A DNA stretch of 64,000 nt from Liolophura sinensis (GCF_032854445.1 NC_088295.1:7134501-7198500), one strand, 5' to 3'; positions 1 to 11,979 are shown, counted from the stretch's first letter. Made by a program: numbers and translations. Notes: generated by a model not told the origin, from the letters alone.

Positions 1-1460
1 ACGTTTACCACTGTGGTTTATTAATCAGAACGTTTGTCACTATGATTTATGAATCATAAAGTTTGCTCAGTTTAATCAGAACGTATATCAATGTGGTTTA
101 TGAATTAGAACGTTTGGTTACTGAAGTTTATTATTCAGAACGTTTATCACTGTGGTGTATTATGTAGAACGTTTGGTCTCTGTGGTTTATTAATCAGAAC
201 GTTTGGCCGCTGTGGTTTATTAATGAGAAGGTTTAGTTACTGTGGTTTATTAATGAGAACGTTAACCTCTGTGAGTTTTTAATCAGAACGTTTTGTTGCT
301 GTGGTTTATTAATCAGAACGTTTAGCCGCTGTGGTTTATTAATCAGAAGGTTTGGTCACTGTGGTTTATTAATTAGAACGTTTACCTCTGTGGTTTTTTA
401 ATCAGAACGTTTGGTCACTGTCGTTTATTATTCAGAACGTTTGTCACTGTGGTTTATTAATCAGAATGTTTGATCACTGTGGATTATTAATTAGATCGTT
501 TGGTTACTGTGGTTTATTAATCAGAAAGTTTGTCACTGTCGTTTTTTAATGAGATTGTCTGGTCACTGTGGTTTATTAATCAGAACGTTTAGTTACTGTA
601 GTTTATTACTCAGAACGTTTGTCAGTGTGGGTTATTAATCAGAAAATTTCTCACTGTGGTTTATTAATTAGAACATTTACCACAGTGGTTTATTATGTAG
701 AACGTTTGGTCACTGTGGTTTATTAATCAGAACGTTTACCACTGTGGTTTATTAAGCAGAACGTTTGCCTACTATGTTTTTTAATCAGAAAGTTTGTCAC
801 TGTGGTTTATTCGTCAGAACGTTTACCACTGTGGTTTAATAATCAGAACGTCTGATCGCTGTGCTTTAACAATTAGAACGTCTGGTCGCTGTGGTTTATT
901 AATCAGAACGTTTGGTCACTGTGGTTTTTTACTGAGATCGTTTAGTCACTGCGGTTTAATTAATTAGAACGTTTACCGCTGTGGTTTATTTATCAGAGCG
1001 TTTAGTTACTATAGTTTATTTATCAGAACGTTTTTCACTGTGTTTTTTTTTTAATCAGAAGGTTTGGTCGCTGTGGTATAATGATCAGAACATTTACCAC
1101 TGTGGTTGAGGTGTTAATCAGAACGTTATGTCAGTGTAATTTAATTATCAAAACGTCTGTCGCTGTGGTTTATTAATCAGAACGTTTGTCAGTGTGGTTT
1201 AACAATCAGAACGTCTGTCAGTGTGGTTTATGAATCATAACGTTTGGTCGCTGTGGTTTATTAACCATAACGTTTGTCACTTTGGTTTATTAATCAGAAC
1301 GTTTGGTCTCTGTGATTTGTTGTTTAGAAATTTTACCAGTGTGGTTTATTAATCAGAACGTTTGTCACTGTGGTTGATTAATAAGAATGTTTGTCAGAGT
1401 GGTTTATGAATGGGAAAGTTTTTTAACTGTAGTTTATTAATCATAACGTTTTGTCTCTGT
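1..1460. repeat. Minisatellite, ~30-bp unit, about 48 copies
   Basis: Degenerate head-to-tail repeats of about 29-31 bp. Each unit holds the core TGTGGTTTATTAATCAGAAC preceded by a variable GTTTGGTCAC or GTTTACCAC segment. The array is already running at base 1, so its left end lies outside the window. It decays near 1460 into unique sequence. Units differ by substitutions and by small length changes around the GTTTGGTCAC segment, so this is an old, diverged array. No open frame runs through it. Confidence 0.95.
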
Positions 1461-2284
1461 TAAAGATTTGTCACTGTCACAGATACTCACAGCAACACAA
1501 CTCAGTCGATTTATATGGGATGTAACAAATGTTTGTCAGTTACATATTTGCCATTAGTATTTTGACAAAGCCCTTGGAAAAATGCATCCGATCTGACCGA
1601 CCCGAATTGATCCTACATGACCTGGTTTTCACAGCTATGTGCATATATTTTGGACAAGTTTGAATATGTGAGCACATGGTGCTATTGAGAATACATATCC
1701 CGGTCCACTACCGCCTGGTAAACCAATGAGTGTAATATCCATAACTCTGTCTTCGTGAACATGAATCGCTCTGGTAACTTTGCGAGATGAACAACGAGTA
1801 GGCTTACATAGCTTCTGACATAGATAATCACATCAGACTAAAGCGGTCCAATTGCATGCAAACCCACAAGAATACATAAGACTAGTGGCTTCATTAGACT
1901 AGCACGACAACAAACCATTTTCTTCATGCATATGGTCGGCTAAGGCGCACCTACTGGGAACTCCGTTTGAATAGTACTCTCTCTCTCTCTTGCCGGTGCC
2001 AGTATGCTGGTTTTACTTAGGCGGGGAATTAGTGCGCCTTGTAAGCCCGAAGTCGGTCGTTTCCTGTGACCATTTCTAAAGGGTAAATGTTCACTATTAG
2101 CATATTTCTTTTCCCCGGGGCCCCAAACAGCCATTAGCGGACCGACACCACTTGGAACTGACCGATCCCGAGTGATCATCGTATTAACTAAACTTAGCCC
2201 ACTGATGTTTACCTGCACTGAAAAGAACTGACGCAAATGTCTGGCTTGGAAAAGACTTCAGTCAGAACATCAAAGAGGCTATTG
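1461..2284. other. Unique spacer without recognisable gene
   Basis: Non-repetitive sequence between two minisatellites. A short CT microsatellite lies near 1979-1991. A 98-codon minus-strand open frame (1940-2236) covers it and has no recognisable domain. I see nothing else. Confidence 0.5.
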
Positions 2285-2690
2285 TGTCAATTTGTGAATC
2301 AGGTGTGACCTGTTGGTAACTATCTGTAAACCGGTTTGTGAATCCGGTGTGACCCATCAGTCACCATCTGGAAAACGGTTTGTGAATCAGGTGTGACCTG
2401 TCAGTTACTATCTGGAATCCGGTTTGTGAATCCGGTGTGATCCCATAGTCACTATCTGGAAACCGGTTTGTGAATCAGATGTGACCTGACAGTCACCATC
2501 TGGAAACTAGTTCGTGAATCATCCCTGGCCCATCAGTCACCATCAGGAAACCGGCTTGTGAATCGGGTGTGATCCGTCAGTCACTATCTGGAAACAGGTT
2601 TGTGAATCAGGTGTGACCCGTTAGTCACCATCTAGAAACAAGTTCGTGAATCAGGCCATCTAGAACCCGATTTGTGAATCAGGCCTGACC
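2285..2690. repeat. Minisatellite, ~45-bp unit, about 9 copies
   Basis: Tandem units of about 45 bp built around GTTTGTGAATCAGGTGTGAC followed by a CAGTCACCATCTGGAAACCG-type segment. Copies are diverged by point changes. The last copies shade into the following 60-bp array through shared GATTTGTGAATCAGGCCTGA wording. Confidence 0.9.
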
Positions 2691-3290
2691 CTGACTCCAT
2701 CTGCTCACCGATTTGTAGATGGACCAGTTAGTGGATTCGGCCTGAACCGCCAATCTCCATATGCTCACCGATTTGTAGATGGACCAGTTAGTGGATTCGT
2801 CCTGAACTGTCGGTCTACGTTTGCTCACCGATTTGTAGATGGACCAGTTAGTGGATTCGGCCTGAACTGTCGGTCTACGTTTGTTCATCGATTTGTAGAT
2901 GGACCAGTTAGTGGATTTAATTCATAATTAGATAAATTATTGACGTTATTGCTCACCGATTTGTAGATGGACTAGTTAGTGGATTCGGCCTGAACTGTCG
3001 GTCTACGTTTGCTCACCGATTTGTAGATGGACCAGTTAGTGGATTCGGCCTGAACTGTCGGTCAACGTTTGCTCACCGATTGTAGATGGGCCAGTTAGTG
3101 GATTTAATTTATAATTAGATAAATTATTGACGTTATTGCTCACCGATTTGTAGTTGGAGCAGTTAGTGGATTCGGCCTGAACTGTCGGTCTACGTTTGCT
3201 CACCGACTTGTAGATGGACCAGTTAGTGGATTCGGCCTGAACTGCCGGTCTACGTTTGTTCACCGATTTGTAGATGGACCAGTTAGTGCT
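2691..3290. repeat. Minisatellite, 60-bp unit, about 10 copies
   Basis: Units of 60 bp contain GCTCACCGATTTGTAGATGG, ACCAGTTAGTGGATTCGGCC and TGAACTGTCGGTCTACGTTT. Most copies are over 90% alike by eye. In two copies (2917-2950 and 3104-3137) the second half is replaced by an AT-rich segment ending in AAATTATTGACGTTATT. Because 60 is a multiple of three, short open frames run through on the minus strand; they are not genes. Confidence 0.95.
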
Positions 3291-3298
3291 TTAGACCT

Positions 3299-3625
3299 GT
3301 GGATGTGAATGAATCACCATCTTGTATAATCCAGTTTGTGGATGAATCACCATCTTGTATAATCCAGTTTGTGAATGAATCACCATCTTGTATAATCCAG
3401 TTTGTGAATGAATCACCATCTTGTATAATCCAGTTTGTGAATGAATCACCATCTTGTATAATCCAGTTTGTGAATGAATCACCATCTTGTATAATCCAAT
3501 TTGTGAATGAATCACCATCTTGTATAATCCAATTTGTGAATGAATCACCATCTTGTATAATCCAGTTTGTGGATGAATCACCATCTTGTATAATACAGTT
3601 TGTGGATGAATCACCATCTACAAAC
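3299..3625. repeat. Minisatellite, 33-bp unit, about 10 copies
   Basis: Near-identical 33-bp units with the core ATCACCATCTTGTATAATCC followed by AGTTTGTGAATGA. The period is a multiple of three, so both strands stay open (121 codons plus, 108 codons minus) and give 11-residue peptide repeats. I see no splice or translation context that would support a gene. High similarity between copies points to recent expansion. Confidence 0.95.
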
Positions 3626-4598
3626 TTATATACTATCCTTATGAGCGATAGTAATGTATGTTAATAATCCCAAACTACCATGCCATCATAACAGTAAGAT
3701 TCAGCGGGTGAGCAAACTTGGTGCTACTTTGGTAGTCTTTTCCTCAAGGGAGGGTGTTAGTACAGCACTCAGACATGAGGCTCACACTTTACTGATCAGC
3801 GATGTAACGTAACGAATGTTAACTTGGCTATATGATCAAATAGTGACAAATGGGTGTGTCACTTGTCTTAGATAAATTATTGACGTTATTGGTATGGATA
3901 TAAAAAAAAATAGAAAAATATAAATACCTTTCAGACGATTAGGAATTTGTTGATAAATAACATTTTCCGTGCTTCTCAGATACAGTTAAAGACAAGACGA
4001 GATCACACTTACATTGTGGTATCTTAACGAAAAACGGGTTTAGTGGCATTTCTTTTTTACTGACCGCGGATTTCACCAAAGGTCTCAGCTATATTATTAA
4101 ACTACAACCAAGACAGTTACATTGTTCTCCTCAAGTATGGAAAATGAATTACACGAAAACCTGTTATTTTCCCGGGAAAACAGCCAAGTACATGTACACG
4201 TCCAGTCAGGCGTAGCAAATAAAGACAATGAAAGGCCTACAGTAAAAGTCATTGTTCCAGTTTATTACTAACTATATTCGCCTTCACAAACCTGTGCCTC
4301 AGCAGAAGCTCTCTGACATGTATAGGGTTAGGAGTTTTGCTGTGATCTTAAATGGCTAAAACTGAAGTGTGTGTGGGTCTGTGTAAGAAAAAGAGACGTT
4401 AAATTTCTGCTCTGTGAAGGCATGACAGAATCATAGAACTGATCGCAATTGTCTCAGAAACGCCAAAGCAAAAAGACCCTTTTTGCTGAAAGATTGTTTT
4501 TGTTGTAATTAAAGGTTAAGAAGCGCCTTTAGACATCCAGCGTACCGACTTAGAACCGGTGCTGTTCACAGATCCTTCTTCACTCCGTCAAAGCCAAC
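3626..4598. other. AT-rich unique spacer
   Basis: No gene recognised. One copy of the AGATAAATTATTGACGTTAT segment found inside the 60-bp array recurs at 3870-3890. The rest is unique AT-rich sequence leading to the candidate first exon at 4599. Confidence 0.5.
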
Positions 4599-4611
4599 AT
4601 GTCCCAGGGAG
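4599..4611 (+). CDS. Candidate first coding exon (start codon plus donor site)
   Basis: An ATG at 4599-4601 has A at -3. It is followed by only 13 coding bases (Met-Ser-Gln-Gly plus one base) before a donor-like GTAAGG at 4612-4617. The 90 bases upstream are locally richer in C and G than their surroundings and could be a 5' UTR. A minimal first coding exon followed by a long intron is common in animal genes. No downstream partner exon can be identified in the window, and there is no independent sign of transcription. This is inference from motif spacing alone. Confidence 0.22.
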
Positions 4612-4619
4612 GTAAGGTA

Positions 4620-5938
4620 GATTCGAATATAATCTTCATTCTATTGACCTAGTGGGTTTAAATCTGTTTCAACATTCTCTCCAGAATGTAAATTTCGAAT
4701 GGTCCTGAGGGCAAAAGGAAACAAAATTCAAAACCTCAAAGCCTGAAAACCTCAGATGTAGGCCTTCTCGGCATGTACATTATTTCCATGGGTTTCTTTG
4801 TTCTACGACTGATCCGAAGATAGTCTGACTGGGTACTGGTGGTGAAAAGAGGTGAAAATAACTTGGCCCTTCAACAACGTTTGCTTTTTTTCTGTACATT
4901 GCGTGAGCAAATTGTCAGCCTGATTGTTTTGAAGCCATGACTGCGCTCAAGGGCTGACTTTTTGGAAACAGTTGGATAATGTACGAAGCCTTAAGTTAAA
5001 AGGGCAAATAAGCAAACTGCTTCTGTAAGGTTCTCTCGCTTAGTATTTGCTTTGCATGCATGGTTTCCGTCATATTGTACGAATAGACGAAGTTTATAGT
5101 CTGCACAGCCCTAATGTAATTACTGCTGCCCCTTCAAAGTTATTGTTCTATATCAGAATAAGGCAAGAATTGATTTCAATCGGACTGGATCCGTTCTGCA
5201 TGAATGGTACTTGTATGGCGGCTGTAGACATAGTCCACAAAGATGAGCTGATATTACATTGATTTGTTAGCTTAACCGATCATATTACAGTGTTATAAAA
5301 CTACTTCAAATGAGTTATTCGTCTCCTTGCCAATATTTTTCCTTTTTTTCAGTTTAGTCAATTTCGATTTGCGCTTTGCACAGCAAACAAAGTCTGCAAG
5401 GAAAAAAAGAAGCGTATTTGCGTCCATTGATGGTGAAGCACCGTTGAGACGCCTCATTAGATCTGCACAATTCGGCTCAATACCTTTCTCTCCGAATGCC
5501 CAACTTGCACGCTTTGATCACACATGCTCATAGGGTCTGACATCCCATAATAGTATCGATACTTCCGGACAACCTCTTTCAGCAAATGATCGCAAGATTA
5601 TGAAGAGATATGGTAACCCTTTCCAACACTACATGTCTTCAAATATCCGAGCTAAGTCCCATAAAGGCATGATCCATTCATAACGTTTATAATCTCAGAT
5701 CTTATAGCTTTGATAATATTTCAATTTTGTTTCAAGTCGTCTAAGTTGCACTTTCATGTTATGAAAAATACGCAGCCACGGAAATGCCTGGTTGTTTTTG
5801 TTTACATGACTCCACGTCATTGTTAAAGGCAAAGAAAACCAAGCTTTATAGTCATCTGAACTTTATTGTCGTCTGCATACATTCACCATGAAAATAATCT
5901 CTTCAGTAGTTGAATCATCATTCGCACAATTTATGTTC
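4620..5938. other. Unique region, no gene recognised
   Basis: AT-rich unique sequence with two short plus-strand open frames (5047-5262 and 5327-5533, 71 and 68 codons) that show no domain. The word TAAAGGCAAAGAAAAC at 5824-5839 also forms the left end of the MITE-like element at 26555, so a related element end may sit here. Confidence 0.45.
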
Positions 5939-6033
5939 ATCAGTAAAGACATCCATCAGTTTTCGGTGAAGACATCCATCAGTTATTGGTAAAGACATCC
6001 ATCAGTTTTCGGTGAAGACATCAACCAGTGAAT
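5939..6033. repeat. Short tandem repeat, 23-bp unit, 4 copies
   Basis: Four head-to-tail copies of a 23-bp unit with the core AAGACATCCATCAGTTTTCG. Copies alternate between GTGAAG and GTAAAG starts, hinting at a two-unit duplication. Confidence 0.85.
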
Positions 6034-6847
6034 GAGTAGTCACATTGTTCTATAATTCACAGAAGGTATTTCATTGTGAGTGTACATGCGTTACAAACAG
6101 AACTATGTCAAATGCTGCGTAGACACGAGCTGGAGTCTGGATCTAACGGGGATCCTGGCCGGGATAGGGGGAGGTAGGGCGGTGGGGGTGACGGGGAACA
6201 GGTCCATGATCAAAGAAATGGTGGTCCAATAAGCCAGATGGTTTTCCCATTATCGGTTCAAAAAAGTAAATGAGATTAGCATATACTCGGAGATCATTTG
6301 GTCTCTCTAGTTGTCCTGATCTTAACGAAAACACACCACTTTGTTTTTTAGGTTCAAGCAACTTCTCAAAATCCGTTTCCACAGGGCTGATACTGTTGAC
6401 GCTGTGAAATGTCTGTTCTATTGTTGATGATATAAAAGGCATCGCCGATCAAACGGCACTTGGTTCTTACATGACTGGTGATTGATTTTGCCACAGCTTT
6501 GAATGTTGATCGGCGTGACGGCTGAATAATGTTGTCCTCGAGAAGAGGCGGTCATCAGCCGATCGTCTGCTCAGGGCCACCAACCACGAACCACAGGCAC
6601 GTGGCTTTCTGATGCTAACTGCCAATCACTTCCTAACAGAATTAACTTTTTTTTTCTGTGGAGTGAACTTGAGATGAGGGGTGAAAAAACGAATGAGGGG
6701 TGAATAGATTGTGTTGGTTGTATTTCACGACCCGGTACGAACCAGTTTGTGGATCTAACAGTCTCCTTCTTTTCAACAAGCACAGTGAATACTCTCTAGA
6801 CCAAGGAGGAAAATGAACATACTTGACCTTGATATATTTTAGGTTTA
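6034..6847. other. Unique region, no gene recognised
   Basis: Two overlapping minus-strand open frames near 6143-6442 and 6571-6947 (up to 101 codons) have no recognisable domain and no splice context. I see no other structure. Confidence 0.45.
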
Positions 6848-7412
6848 AACACATTCGCATCACATAATTCGAACGTAGATTTCTTATTGGAAAAGAAATA
6901 GGGAAAAACATCCCTCCCATAATGTTATAGGTATTTGAGGTGTACAAATATTAAAGACGTTCGCATCACATAATTCGAACGTAGCTTTTACAGGTGTATA
7001 AAGGCTTTTTGAGGTGTACAAATATTAAACACATTCGAATCACATAATTCGAAAGTACTTTTCTTACAGGAAAAAAATAGGGAGAAACATTCCCCTTACA
7101 ATGTTATAAGTATTTGAGGTGTACAAATATTAAACACGTTCGCATCACATAATTCGAACGTAGCTTTCTTACAGGAAAAGAAATAAGGAGAAACACCCCT
7201 CCCACATTGTTAAAGGTATTTAAGGTGTACAAATATTAAACACGTTCGCATCACGCAATTCGAACGTAGCTTTTACAGGTGTACAAAGACTTTTTGAGGT
7301 GTACAAATATTAAACACATTCGAATCACATAATTCGAAAGTACTTTTCTTACAGGAAAAAAAAAATAGGGAGAAACACCCCTCCCACAATGTTATAGGTA
7401 TTTGAGGTGTAC
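6848..7412. repeat. Higher-order tandem repeat of long (~107-bp) and short (~73-bp) units
   Basis: Six units in the order long, short, long, long, short, long. All share CATCACATAATTCGAA followed by GTAGCTTT or GTACTTTT, and end in GAGGTGTACAAATATTAAAC. Long units carry an extra A-rich GGAAAAGAAATAGGGAGAAA segment with a CCCCTCCCAC stretch. Equivalent units recur about 283 bp apart (for example near 6957 and 7240), so a three-unit block was duplicated as a whole. Confidence 0.9.
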
Positions 7413-8869
7413 GTTGTTGAGGCACACGAAAATGAAAGTTGTGGGATTTTCTTATCCCGAATGTGGTGCACTCGGCACTTCTGCTGTTATTTAATTGCTT
7501 TGTGAATGTTCACAGTTATTTTAAAATGCTAACCTCTATGAAGGCAGACCTGACGCATAGACTTGGCCAAGGATCAATGTTGTTGGTTAAAGTCTATACT
7601 GTAAGACCTAGCTCTATTTCGTTGGAATGTAAACATCGGGAGATTAATGGCCTGCTATATCTGTATTCAAACGAAACTGTAAACTTATATCTCAACAGAA
7701 GGCCACCTGCATAATCAGATACTGAATCAAAGTTGGTCAGACCAATCATTCGACACCTTTTCAGCCGTTTGTTGTAGGTATGTTCCAAAGTGTACTGCGT
7801 GCATTCCTTGTATTACTATTTTGTTCAGATTTGTGACTGACGTTACTTTCTTTCATTTGACCGGGTAAGATAAGGCGTTATACTTTTCCCTAGTGTATTT
7901 CCAGTGAACTTAATATTCTTCTTTCTAGGAATTCGTGTGACATTATGTGTTCATGCATTTGTAGGCCATATTAACAAATACTGACTAGTAGACGCACGGT
8001 TGAAAAATATGTTGAGATACAGTAGTGGTTTACCATTTCGTGGAGTGCAAGAAAAAATCTGTATGGAACACCGAAACACATACCATTTCTCTACCCTCAC
8101 TCAAAAGTATGCTTTCGGTTTCTTCACTCAGAATACTGACTGCCATTGTATGTGTAAACAATTATGAGTGTGGTGTTAAACAACAATCGGTATACTATCT
8201 ATATGTTTAGAAAAATTAATAAATTGATAAACTGAATAATACAAAAATGATTCCAGTGAGAAGAAATGGACAATATAAAGCCTTACACACATCGCTACAG
8301 AGGTGGCAATGATTACAGAGAACAGTCGTAGCTAAACAGTCAAGTGATCAATTTTCTGGAGTTTTCCCCAGTCAACTTCTCTGTTCCATGGCGTTTTGGA
8401 ATTGCCAGCCATCGACGTTATTGAGTTTATATCGTTATGGGGGCTTGCGCCATGGTCGGCTTGGCTCAGTCTTTGAGGGAGCTTCTGTGGAATCAATAAC
8501 GACAAGGAAATCCATCCAGTAACAATCGGTAATCAACACGGGATCCCTTTGGTTTGACATCACTGAGCAAATAACTTTTGTACAATTTTATCTTTTTTAT
8601 CTGTGGCACAATATTTGGGTTGGAACTGACAAAACCCTGATAAGCCATGGGTTAAAAGGTCACATTTAAAATCGTGTGACATAATTTCTTGACAGTTCTT
8701 TAAAAAAAATTACCCCGATTTTCACTGCTGCACCAAAAGGGCCACATACTGAAGGCTCCAAATTGTAAACACTGTAATAAACTTCACCCTGTTTTCTCCC
8801 TTCTTAATGTACCACCCATTCGTGTGTGCATCAGTTATTGTAACCGTCAATATGCTATCATCAAGTGAC
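7413..8869. other. Unique region, no gene recognised
   Basis: AT-rich unique sequence. Open frames at 7439-7714 and 8025-8210 are short, lack domains and lack convincing splice sites. Nothing else is supported. Confidence 0.45.
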
Positions 8870-9545
8870 ACGGACCTCAATGTTACTGTCCATGCCCTAC
8901 CCACCGTGAGTCACAGTCACAAGGACCTTAATGTTACTGTCCATGTGCTACCATCAAGGGGACCTACCCAGCATGAGTCACAGTCACAAGGACCTTAATG
9001 TTACTGTCCAAGTGCTACCATCAGGGATATCTACCCACCATGAGTCACAGTCTCAAGGCCCTTAATGTTACCATCCATGTGCTACCATCAGGTAGACCTA
9101 CCCAGCGTGAGTCACCGTCAAAAGGACCCTAATGTGCCTGTCCATGTGCTACCATCAATCGAACCTACCCACCGTGAATCACAGTCAAAAGGACCTTAAT
9201 GTAACTGTCCTTGTGTCACCAGCAGGCATACCTACCAACTGTAAGTCACAGTCACAAGGACCTTAATATTACCGTCCATGTGCTACCATTAAGCGGACGT
9301 ACCCAGCGTGAGTCACAGTCACAAGGACCTTAATGTTACCGTTCATGTGCTACCATCAAGCTGACCTACTCACCGTAAATCAGGCACAAGGACCTTAATG
9401 TTATCGTGCACGTGCCACCGTCAAGCAGACTTACCCAGCGTGAGTCACAGTCACAAGGATCTTAATGTTACTGCCCATGTGCTACCATCAAGCGGACCTA
9501 CTTATTGTGATTCACAGTCCCACGGATGTCAGTGTTTACAGTCCA
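8870..9545. repeat. Minisatellite, ~67-bp unit, about 10 copies
   Basis: Units combine CACAAGGACCTTAATGTTAC, a CCATGTGCTACCATCAAG segment and CCTACCCAGCGTGAGTCACA. Divergence rises towards both edges, and the array frays into related but aperiodic sequence up to about 9830. Confidence 0.92.
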
Positions 9546-11234
9546 TGTTCTACGATTAGGAGGATGAAATGGGTCACAGCTACACAGGCTTAAATATCGC
9601 CGTCCATGCGGTATCGTCCAGCAAACCTAGTTTAATGTTCAGACAAACAGCGATCAATGCAGCCGTTCATGTACTATCAACAAGTGGATATAAGTCTACC
9701 TACCGTGGGTCACAATTACAGTATAACCTACCGAGTAACAATCATGACACAGCACTCAAACCCATAGAACAGCCCGTCACACTCATGGTACATAGCGTGT
9801 CACATTTATGGTACAGTGTATCACAGTAAAATAGTATCCCGATGATCAGGGCACAGCATAACATCCCATAGAGGTAGAATAGCGACCCTGATGAAGGCCG
9901 ATGGAAGAGTTTAAAAAACAAAACAAAAAAAACAAAACAAAATCAAGTCCTCGTTAGAAGCGCATTCTTCGTTGTCTCAATCACTCTCTCTATCACATTA
10001 CTTGCCTTAATGCATCCCTATCTGCCAAAGCAAACGTGAGTGAAATGCTACGTTTCTGTGGGTTGTAATATAGTTCATACAGAACGGAAATTGACAGAAC
10101 ATTGCACTGGAGACCAGAAATAAATTTCGTTTAAATTCAACGGCAAAAGAGCACTGTGTGGGCTTAAACTTGACTCTAAGTTTGCAGCAAGGCAGAAACT
10201 CATTTAAGCTATTACTCAAGTTATGTTGACTTTCTTAAATACAGTTTCGAGTGCTCACAGAATGGAGAAATTCCGATAGCCATCCAAGAGTTCTAGATGA
10301 TAGGAAGGAGCACTTGTAGGAGAGAGCGCCATGGTCAGGTCCTTGTTGACAGAACGGGGCAAGTTTTGCTTTGCTCATGACGGAAATGAGTGTCTGCTGG
10401 GCACTGCTAACCCAGAAATGGTCAATTTAAGACGAGAGTATATTGAAGTGAGGAAGAGTGCTTGTCAATTTCTATATCAGCGAGGCGTCGCCGAGGTCAA
10501 CTTTCCGTGTCATCGAATCCCATAAAAGTTACACTCTCGTCCAGGCCACATTTTGGGAGTATTTCTTTCGTGGTGTATCAGAACAGTTATCCGAAGATTC
10601 ACGCACTGTGTTGAGCCAGCTACTTCATTCAGTCAAACTCCCCCGACTCATATATGCGCACACCTAATTGCTGATGTCTAACTTTTGGAAACCAGATTTT
10701 ATTCGACAGAAAAGGACTGTTTTATTTTGTTGCTTTAACATTGGGTTACCGCCGCAACATAATTACAAAAATCTATATCTCTTATTTATATCTCTTAATT
10801 ATGCATTTAGCAGTAAGATTTTGAGAGAACAAATAGGGTACAATGTTTGTCTAATTTGTGGATATATTTTGTTACCGGTACCCATTTTTATAACAAGGAA
10901 AATAGCGACTTTGCAAATCTGACCATTTCTGTTCTCCCTGCGATGGGTAGCACTTTTGGATGCAAGGCTGCCTGTCACTTCAGTGGTTGTCTCTTCAGTG
11001 CTTTTCACTTCAGTGGTTTTCTCCGGATTATGTCGTGCTTCTCTCATCAGTATACCTGATCTGTGTAACGGACATATTCTTTATGTTAAATAAATAAATA
11101 GTGATAGTTCTTTATTTGATTTGTTATGTTCTAAACCGAATGTTTTTATTAATAAATAAAATTACTCAAGATATGTTTTCTTACTCTCAGTTCTCCCGAA
11201 CCGTTCTTGATGTAAGTGAAATTGCAGTGGGACA
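9546..11234. other. Mostly unique region
   Basis: Holds a fraying edge of the 67-bp array, an A-rich patch (9911-9946), a short imperfect repeat of CACTTCAGTGG near 10975-11020, and AT-rich sequence with AATAAATAAA near 11090. Small open frames here are chance-level apart from the low-confidence one at 10331. Confidence 0.4.
10331..10525 (+). CDS. Possible small open frame with strong start context, unknown
   Basis: A 64-codon frame opens at an ATG inside GCGCCATGG (G at -3 and G at +4), a near-ideal animal initiation context, and ends at TAA at 10523-10525. The peptide is mixed in composition with several Arg and Glu and two Cys pairs. It has no signal peptide, no membrane segment and no recognisable domain. 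No nearby acceptor, donor or poly(A) signal clearly fits. Frames of this length are expected by chance many times in a 64-kb window, so only the start context sets it apart. Confidence 0.15.
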   Translation: MVRSLLTERGKFCFAHDGNECLLGTANPEMVNLRREYIEVRKSACQFLYQRGVAEVNFPCHRIP

Positions 11235-11655
11235 CAGATATATGTTGTCATACCTAACCCCGCCATATGTTGTCATACCTAACTACGACATATGTTGTCG
11301 TACCTACATACGACATATGTTGTCATACCTACTCGCGACATACCTTGTCACACCTAACCACGACATATGTTGCCATACCTAACCACGACATATGTTGCAT
11401 ACCTAACCATGACAAAAGTTGTCATAACTAATTACGACATATGTTGTCATATCTACTTGCGATATATGTTGTCATACCTAACCACGACATATGCCGTCAT
11501 ACCTAACCACGACATACGTTGTCATACCTAACCACGACATATGTTGTCATATCTACTCGCGACATACGTTGTCATACCTATGCACGACATATGTTGTCAT
11601 ATCTAATCCTGACATATGTTGTCATATCAAAGTACGATATATGTTGTCATACCTT
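11235..11655. repeat. Minisatellite, 25-bp unit, about 17 copies
   Basis: Units of about 25 bp have the core CGACATATGTTGTCATACCT. The centre ACATATGT is a perfect 8-bp palindrome. Several forward frames stay open for 60-90 codons because stops are rare in the unit; these are not genes. Confidence 0.95.
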
Positions 11656-11787
11656 ATTTACCAAAGAGTTTCAGCAGAGAAACATATACACAAGGTTTAA
11701 AAACTACATACGCTAAACCGTTCGTGTTAATTGGACATTGTAAAATACACCAAAAGACCTCACGACATATAAATGACTGCCCATACG

Positions 11788-11955
11788 TATGTATGCACGC
11801 ATGAATGTATGTATGCATGTATGCATGCATGCATGTATGTATGTATGTATGTATGTATGTATGTATGTATGTATGTATGTATGTATGTAGGTAGGTAGGT
11901 AGGTAGGTAGGTAGGTAGGTACGTACGTACGTACGTACGTATGTATGTATGCATG
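11788..11955. repeat. Compound tetranucleotide microsatellite ATGT / AGGT / ACGT
   Basis: About 40 tetranucleotide units in one uninterrupted phase. The track runs from ATGC/ATGT through a long ATGT tract, then AGGT, then ACGT, and back to ATGT. Only the second base of the unit changes between blocks. Minus-strand open frames over it encode Tyr-Ile-His-Thr repeats and are not genes. Confidence 0.98.
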
Positions 11956-11979
11956 CCGAAGACACCAGACATGGCACCC

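Noticed and set aside
11901-11940. Telomere-like repeat (TAGG units)
   Set aside because: The unit is a tetranucleotide AGGT, not TTAGGG, and is part of the ATGT/AGGT/ACGT tract.
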